Source of the DNA: Chloroflexota bacterium
GTDB taxonomy: Bacteria > Chloroflexota > Limnocylindria > QHBO01
NCBI GenBank assembly: GCA_005880165.1
Contig: VBJP01000073.1
Span: 1 to 8,839, forward strand
DNA: 8,839 nt
Direction of reading: 5' to 3'
In this document: in pieces, positions 4,877 to 8,839 of the stretch
How positions within the stretch are numbered: position 1 is the first letter of the stretch
Layout: each line of letters starts with the position of its first letter
Program-made: the position numbers and the translations under genes
The notes under the pieces: generated by a model
Databases searched by the model: none
The model's input: the letters and a program-made list of their open reading frames with translations, nothing else
Told to the model about the DNA's origin: nothing

Positions 4877-5782
4877 TTGAATCTGCTGCAAAGGCGCCAG
4901 GGGCGCCATCCCCTCCGTCGGGCCGGTGGCCTGGCGACCCTCTCACTGCTGGTTGCCGCCCTCCTGGCATGGACGCCTGCAGTCACGGCCGGATGGAACC
5001 AGAGTGGCGCCGAGGCAACGCTCTGGCAGCTCACGAACGGGGACCGCGTCAACAACGGCCTGAGGCCGATCCAGTCGCACAGCACGCTGGTGAGCATCGC
5101 CCGCTGGCGCAGCAAGGACATGATCGTCCACAACTACTTCAGCCATAACATCCCGGCCTGCGGCGGCTGCCTCGTCTTCCACTACTACGACCTGAACGGC
5201 CTCAACTACGCATGGGCGGGCGAGAACATCGGCTGGAACTCCGGCTACTCCGACGCGGATTCGGCGGTCTCCGTCAACAACGCCTTCATGGCTTCCTCTG
5301 AGCACCGGGGCAACATCCTCAACCCGGTCTGGACCCACGGTGGCGTGGGCGCCTACGGGGCGGACAACATCACCTGGCAGGGCAAGCTGCGCAGCCCCCG
5401 GATGTACACGGAGCTCTTCATGCAGGCCCGATCGGCCGCGCCTCCACCCGCCCCAGCGCCAAAGCCGGCTCCGAGGCCGGCACCGGCCCCAGCGCCACAA
5501 GCGGCTCCGAGGCCCGCGCCCAGGGCGACCAGGAAGCCGGCTCCCAAGCCCGCGCCCAAGCCCAAAGCGGTTGCTCGGGTCCTTCCTCTGGCGGCGATCG
5601 CCAGGATGCAGCGCGCGGACCGCTGGGTGGTGGGCGAATACATCCTGACCCGGGACCCCTTCGAGGTGGAGCCGCTGGGCGGAAGCGTTCAGCTCGCCGC
5701 GTACCGGGTCGAGGCACCCGCGCCCGCCGACCGCGGATTCTTCGAGACCGTCCTGGGGACGCTGCTCGGCTTCTTCCTCTAG
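4877..5782 (+). CDS. Secreted CAP/SCP-domain protein with Pro/Ala/Lys linker
   Basis: This is a 301-aa protein. Residues 1-38 are a signal peptide: an Arg-rich start, a hydrophobic core (LATLSLLVAALLAW), and a likely cut after AVTA. Residues about 45-185 are a CAP (SCP/YkwD-like) domain. It has NGDRVNNGLRP, the helix with ARWRSKDMIVHNYFSH (His90), AGENIGWNSGY (Glu116), the signature ASSEHRGNILNP (139-150), and THGGVGAY. The canonical cavity residues (two His and Glu) are largely present. A C-G-G-C pair (Cys95, Cys98) is in a loop. Residues about 187-238 are a Pro/Ala/Lys linker with a repeated unit. Residues about 240-301 are a separate module (RADRWVVGEYILTRDPFEVEP) ending in the hydrophobic FFETVLGTLLGFFL, perhaps a surface anchor. 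Bacterial CAP proteins are extracellular and of mostly unknown biochemistry. The TTG start follows a strong Shine-Dalgarno, whereas the ATG at 4832 has none and would add 15 residues before the signal peptide. Confidence 0.88.
   Translation: MNLLQRRQGRHPLRRAGGLATLSLLVAALLAWTPAVTAGWNQSGAEATLWQLTNGDRVNNGLRPIQSHSTLVSIARWRSKDMIVHNYFSHNIPACGGCLVFHYYDLNGLNYAWAGENIGWNSGYSDADSAVSVNNAFMASSEHRGNILNPVWTHGGVGAYGADNITWQGKLRSPRMYTELFMQARSAAPPPAPAPKPAPRPAPAPAPQAAPRPAPRATRKPAPKPAPKPKAVARVLPLAAIARMQRADRWVVGEYILTRDPFEVEPLGGSVQLAAYRVEAPAPADRGFFETVLGTLLGFFL
5451..5522 (+). repeat. 36-bp direct repeat, two units, in the CAP protein linker
   Basis: Two adjacent 36-bp units start at 5451 and 5487. Their first 28 bases differ at only three positions (both open CCCCAGCGCC and share GGCTCCGAGGCC). 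Each encodes a 12-residue Pro/Ala block with Lys, Arg or Gln. A looser third copy follows around 5530-5570. The unit probably arose by slippage and lengthens a flexible wall-spanning linker. Confidence 0.7.
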
Positions 5783-5788
5783 GCCGGC

Positions 5789-5808
5789 AGCCGCGGAGGG
5801 TCGCGGCT
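5789..5808 (+). terminator. Hairpin just after the CAP gene
   Basis: AGCCGCG (5789-5795) and CGCGGCT (5802-5808) are perfect complements around the loop GAGGGT, starting seven bases after the TAG. No T-run follows, so intrinsic termination is uncertain; it may stabilise the 3' end or attenuate read-through into the ABC operon. Confidence 0.45.
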
Positions 5809-5837
5809 CGTCGCCTCCCCGCGATCCCGCGCCCGGA

Positions 5838-5843
5838 TATCCT
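5838..5843 (+). promoter_or_regulatory. Candidate -10 box for a leaderless ABC transcript
   Basis: TATCCT fits the TAnnnT -10 pattern and ends seven bases before the ATG at 5851, the spacing typical of leaderless mRNAs. The ATG has no Shine-Dalgarno, which fits. No -35 match is seen. This is inference from spacing only. Confidence 0.38.
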
Positions 5844-5850
5844 GTCGCCG

Positions 5851-6597
5851 ATGTCCGTGATCCTCGAGGCCCACGACCTCGTCAAGCGTTATCCGCTGGG
5901 CGAGGGAGAGGTCGAGGCCCTGCGCGGCATCTCGCTCTCCGTCGAGAAGGGCGAGTTCGTCGCCATCATGGGTTCATCCGGCTCCGGCAAGTCGACCATG
6001 CTCCAGCTGCTGGGTGGCCTCGACCTGCCGACCAGTGGCGAGGTGGTCATCGACGGCGTGAGCCTTACCACCCTCGACGAGGAGCAACGCACGCTCACCC
6101 GGCGTGCGAAGACTGGCTTCGTGTTTCAGTACTTCAACCTCATCCCGCTGCTGTCGGTGATCGAGAACATCGCGCTGCCGTTCCTGATCTCCGGTGAGTC
6201 GCTCGCGGCGCATCGGCCGCACGTCGATGCCCTGCTGGACCTGGTTGGCCTCACTGCCAAGGCGCACAACAGCCCGGATCAGCTGTCGGCCGGCGAACAG
6301 CAACGCGTCGCCCTGGCCAGGGCGCTGGCGACCGAGCCGGCGATCATCCTGGCCGACGAGCCGACCGGCAACCTCGACTACACGACTGGCACCGAGATCC
6401 TCGACCTGCTGTGGGATTCTTGCGATCGCCTGGGACAGACTATCGTGCTGGTCACCCACGACGCCCGTGCGGCGGCCTACGCGGACCGCGTGTTCGTCGT
6501 TCGCGATGGTGCGCTGCTCGACGAGGTCGACCTGGGGCGGCGATCCGATCACCAGGCGGGCGCCCTGATTGGGCGGCTGGCGGAGCTCGGCCTCTAG
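5851..6597 (+). CDS. ABC transporter ATP-binding protein, LolD/MacB type
   Basis: This 248-aa protein is a complete nucleotide-binding domain. It shows the A-loop region KRYPLGEGEVEALRGIS, Walker A GSSGSGKST (41-49), Q-loop Gln93 in VFQYFNLIP, the signature LSAGEQQRVALARAL (145-159), Walker B IILADEPTGNLD (165-176) and switch His203 (VTHD). The QYFNLIPLLSVIENIALP stretch and GEQQR signature place it with LolD/MacB/FtsE-like ATPases that partner FtsX-fold permeases. The signature reads LSAGE rather than LSGGQ; GEQQR is normal in this group and Ala for Gly is tolerated in some members. It acts in the cytoplasm, driving a mechanotransmission-type or extrusion ABC system whose permease is the next gene, 20 bp downstream. 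The cargo is unknown. The ATG lacks a Shine-Dalgarno, and a TATCCT seven bases before it suggests a leaderless start. The signals in the body of the protein are unambiguous. Confidence 0.95.
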   Translation: MSVILEAHDLVKRYPLGEGEVEALRGISLSVEKGEFVAIMGSSGSGKSTMLQLLGGLDLPTSGEVVIDGVSLTTLDEEQRTLTRRAKTGFVFQYFNLIPLLSVIENIALPFLISGESLAAHRPHVDALLDLVGLTAKAHNSPDQLSAGEQQRVALARALATEPAIILADEPTGNLDYTTGTEILDLLWDSCDRLGQTIVLVTHDARAAAYADRVFVVRDGALLDEVDLGRRSDHQAGALIGRLAELGL

Positions 6598-6617
6598 GTG
6601 CTGATGGTCTTGAGCCG

Positions 6618-8839
6618 ATGCGCCTGAGCGCCCTGGCCTGGCGGGGGCTCCTGGCGCGGCCGCTTCGCAGCGCGCTCACCATCCTGGGCGTGGCGCTCGG
6701 GGTGGGGATCATCACCGCCACCCTGGTCGCCAACCAGGCGGCGACCGAGACGGTGCAGCGGGCCGCCCAGGAGCTGTTTGGGAAGGCGACCATCCGGGTG
6801 CGGGCCTTCTCGGACGCGGGCCTGACGCCGCGCGCCGTGACGACTCTGCGCCGGCTGCCTGGCGTCTCGGCAGCTGCCGCGGTGAGCGAGCGACGGCTGG
6901 TGCTGACCACCCTGCCCGGGCCCCACGAGCAGGTCTTCAACCTGCTGGCCATCGGCGTCGACCCGGTCGACGAGCAGCAGGTTCGCGCTCCGACGCTGGT
7001 GGCCGGCTCCTACTTGTCGACGGACAAGCCCAATGAGGTCGTCCTCAACGCGCATTGGGCGGACGATCACGGCCTCAAGGTCGGCGATGCCCTGCTGCTG
7101 ACCGGCGACCTGCGGCCCGGCCCGCCACACCTGCAGATCGTCGGTCTGCTCGACGACGTGGGCTTTGGTGCTCTGGGTTCCGGCGCGGTGGCAGTGATGC
7201 CGCGCAGCACCGTGGCGACGGCCTTTGCCGGCACGGGTTCGACGACGGGCGGCGCGCCGGTCACCTCGGTCGACCTGGTGATTCCCGAAGCGTCTCAGGC
7301 CCAGGTTCAGCGAGAGCTCGATACCTCGCTGAACGAGCCATTCGTGGTCGAGACGGTCGCCGACGCCGCTTCGCAGCTGGCTCGCGCGCAGAACGGCTTC
7401 GCGGGGATCGCCTTCCTGTTCGGGCTGGTTGCGCTGGCGGTGGGCGGATTCCTGGTGGCCAACACCATGGTCATGACCCTCACCGAGCGGACGCGGGAGG
7501 TTGGTCTGCTCCGTGCCGCAGGCACGACGGCGCGCCAGGTACTCGGGATTTTTGGTCGGCAGGCGCTGGCTCTTGGTCTGGCAGGCTCGATCGTAGGCCT
7601 GGTGCTGGGGATCGCGCTCGCCGCGGCCATGATCGAGTTCCTGCGCTCGACGCGCGCGGTGCTCATCGACGGGCTGCCGCTGAATCCCGGCTCGCTGTTG
7701 CTCGCCTTCGCGGTAGGCGTGCTGGTCACGGTCGCCGCCGCCGCGTTGCCGGCGGCGGCGGCTGCACGCATCGGTCCACTCGACGCCCTGCGCCCCTCAC
7801 GCCAGCCGAGCCGTACCCTGGTGGGCCGCCTGCGCTGGGTCGTCGGCCTGGAGGTTGGGCTGGTTGCGGTCGGACTGGTCGCCTACCCGCTGGCGCGCGG
7901 GAACGCGTCCCTGCCGGCGATCCTCGTGGCGGTGGCCGTCCTGGTCGGGGGTGCGGCGATCACGGCGGTGGCGGTCGATCCGATCGGCCGGATCGTCGGG
8001 CGCCCGTTCGAATGGTTCTTCGGAGCCGAGGGGTTGCTGGGTCGCGCCCATCTCGGACGGGACCGCGTGCGGACCGGGTTGACGGTCGGGGCGCTGCTGA
8101 TCGGTCTGGCGGCGGTCGTGGCGCTCGGAACCGTCGCCGAGAGCGCCCGCGGCACCGCGCAGCGCTGGGTCGCCTCGATCCTGCCAGGGGGATATGGCGT
8201 GCGCATCGGCGTGGCGGTCCCCGACGCTGGAGCCCGCCCGACGCTGGAGCAGACCACCGGCGTCGGCGCGGTGAGCCCCATTGTGGAGTTCCCTGCAGTC
8301 GAAGCCATCGCCGGCAGCCAGCGTGAGGCGCCGATGGCGGGCATCGAGCCCGCCATCTTCGAGAGGACCGGGTCGCTGATCTTCGCCGCCGGAGATCGGA
8401 CGCGCGCCTTCGCGGTAATGGGGGCCGGTGGCGCCGTGCTCGTGCCGGACCCGATTGCGGCGCGCGACGGCATCAAGGTGGGGGACACGCTGCAGCTTGG
8501 CCTTCCGGGTCAGCGCACCACGCCGTTCAACGTCGCGGGCATCGTCGCCTACTCGATCCCTTCGGCCAGCGGCCAGGGGGATCTGCTGATCAGCCTCGCC
8601 GATGCGAAGACCCACTTTGGCCGCGATGAGGCGTCGCTCTGGGCCCTCGTCCCGAAGGCGGGGATCGACCCCGGCGCGTTTCGCGCGGCCGTGGCGGAGT
8701 CGGCCAAGGCACTCGCCGCGACCCCCATCAGCGCATCCGACCTGGCGGGTGACCTGGCGCGCTCGCTCGACCGCCTGATCGGCCTTTTCGACGCGCTGGC
8801 GCTGATCGCGGTCTTCGTCGCGGCGCTCGGCATCGTCAA
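6618..8839 (+). CDS. FtsX-family ABC permease with two FtsX units, 3' end outside window
   Basis: The frame is open from ATG 6618 to the window edge (740 codons), with no stop. Residues about 14-38 (LRSALTILGVALGVGIITAT) are the first membrane helix. Residues about 40-255 are an extracytoplasmic MacB-type domain, with PGVSAAAAVSERR and KPNEVVLNAHWADDHGLKVG. Residues about 260-394 form the first FtsX core: three helices, with VANTMVMTLTERTREVGLLR and RQVLGIFGRQ as the cytosolic coupling segment, ending DALRPS. Two more helices (about 407-450) join it to a second half. That half has a helix near 485-505 and an external domain to about 715, followed by the start of the second FtsX core (SLDRLIGLFDALALIAVFVA). 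This long duplicated form is typical of gram-positive-type FtsX permeases of about 800-860 aa, so roughly 100 residues are missing. It pairs with the ATPase 20 bp upstream. A weak GAG at 6612-6614 precedes the start, so translation may be coupled to the ATPase gene. The substrate is not evident. Confidence 0.93.
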   Translation, partial: MRLSALAWRGLLARPLRSALTILGVALGVGIITATLVANQAATETVQRAAQELFGKATIRVRAFSDAGLTPRAVTTLRRLPGVSAAAAVSERRLVLTTLPGPHEQVFNLLAIGVDPVDEQQVRAPTLVAGSYLSTDKPNEVVLNAHWADDHGLKVGDALLLTGDLRPGPPHLQIVGLLDDVGFGALGSGAVAVMPRSTVATAFAGTGSTTGGAPVTSVDLVIPEASQAQVQRELDTSLNEPFVVETVADAASQLARAQNGFAGIAFLFGLVALAVGGFLVANTMVMTLTERTREVGLLRAAGTTARQVLGIFGRQALALGLAGSIVGLVLGIALAAAMIEFLRSTRAVLIDGLPLNPGSLLLAFAVGVLVTVAAAALPAAAAARIGPLDALRPSRQPSRTLVGRLRWVVGLEVGLVAVGLVAYPLARGNASLPAILVAVAVLVGGAAITAVAVDPIGRIVGRPFEWFFGAEGLLGRAHLGRDRVRTGLTVGALLIGLAAVVALGTVAESARGTAQRWVASILPGGYGVRIGVAVPDAGARPTLEQTTGVGAVSPIVEFPAVEAIAGSQREAPMAGIEPAIFERTGSLIFAAGDRTRAFAVMGAGGAVLVPDPIAARDGIKVGDTLQLGLPGQRTTPFNVAGIVAYSIPSASGQGDLLISLADAKTHFGRDEASLWALVPKAGIDPGAFRAAVAESAKALAATPISASDLAGDLARSLDRLIGLFDALALIAVFVAALGIV

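Noticed and set aside
5974..6552. Minus-strand open frame opposite the ABC ATPase
   Set aside because: It is antisense to Walker A, signature and Walker B coding sequence and shows no domain of its own.
7055..8326. Plus-strand open frame of about 420 codons inside the permease
   Set aside because: It is the shifted frame of the FtsX permease and gives an Arg/Gly-rich product without hydrophobic helices, while the permease frame is open throughout with clear domains.
1..8839. tRNA, rRNA, CRISPR array, insertion sequence or attachment site
   Set aside because: I found no cloverleaf, no regularly spaced repeats, no transposase motif and no terminal inverted repeats. The only tandem repeat is the coding linker repeat at 5451-5522.

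Overview
This is a GC-rich stretch with strong C/G preference at third codon positions and several starts lacking a clear ribosome binding site. It carries a DUF5946 protein, a CAP-domain secreted protein with a Pro/Ala linker, and GT4 and FtsX-type genes. That mix suggests a high-GC Chloroflexota (Limnocylindria/Ellin6529-like) or a related actinobacterium-like soil or freshwater lineage. The taxonomic call is inference from style, not from a marker gene.

Left part (1-2700), all on the minus strand. From promoter-proximal to distal the order is: a GT4-family glycosyltransferase (2700-1567), a DUF5946 zinc-knuckle protein starting inside the GT stop (TTGA overlap, 1570-1025), an acidic BON-domain protein (975-529), a small single-pass membrane protein with a Ser/Thr-rich tail (455-126), and one base later an ApbE-type FAD:protein FMN transferase cut by the window edge (124-1).

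Middle (2701-4433). A 95-bp divergent spacer leads to an unrecognised 161-aa plus-strand gene. Its last 61 bp overlap the convergent 3' end of an OmpR/KdpE-type response regulator (3949-3221). No sensor kinase is in view. A 148-bp divergent spacer with a 24-bp imperfect palindrome precedes a 111-aa conserved hypothetical (4098-4433).

Intergenic zone (4434-4876). It holds a GC-rich hairpin without a U-tract, a short minus-strand ORF that reads like the start of an ABC ATPase and stops at the Walker A lysine position, and a multi-hairpin leader that can fold over the ribosome binding site of the next gene. The leader has fragments resembling the ydaO (c-di-AMP) riboswitch, but the match is incomplete.

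Right part (4877-8839), plus strand. It has a secreted CAP/SCP-domain protein starting at a TTG with a strong Shine-Dalgarno, then a LolD/MacB-type ABC ATPase that looks leaderless, then, 20 bp on, its FtsX-family permease, which runs off the window end (740 codons seen). The last two are clearly one transporter.

I do not see a convincing new multi-gene system. The best leads are the structured leader before the CAP gene, the ABC-like ORF remnant, the overlapping convergent gene tails, and the ApbE-linked Ser/Thr-rich membrane protein.
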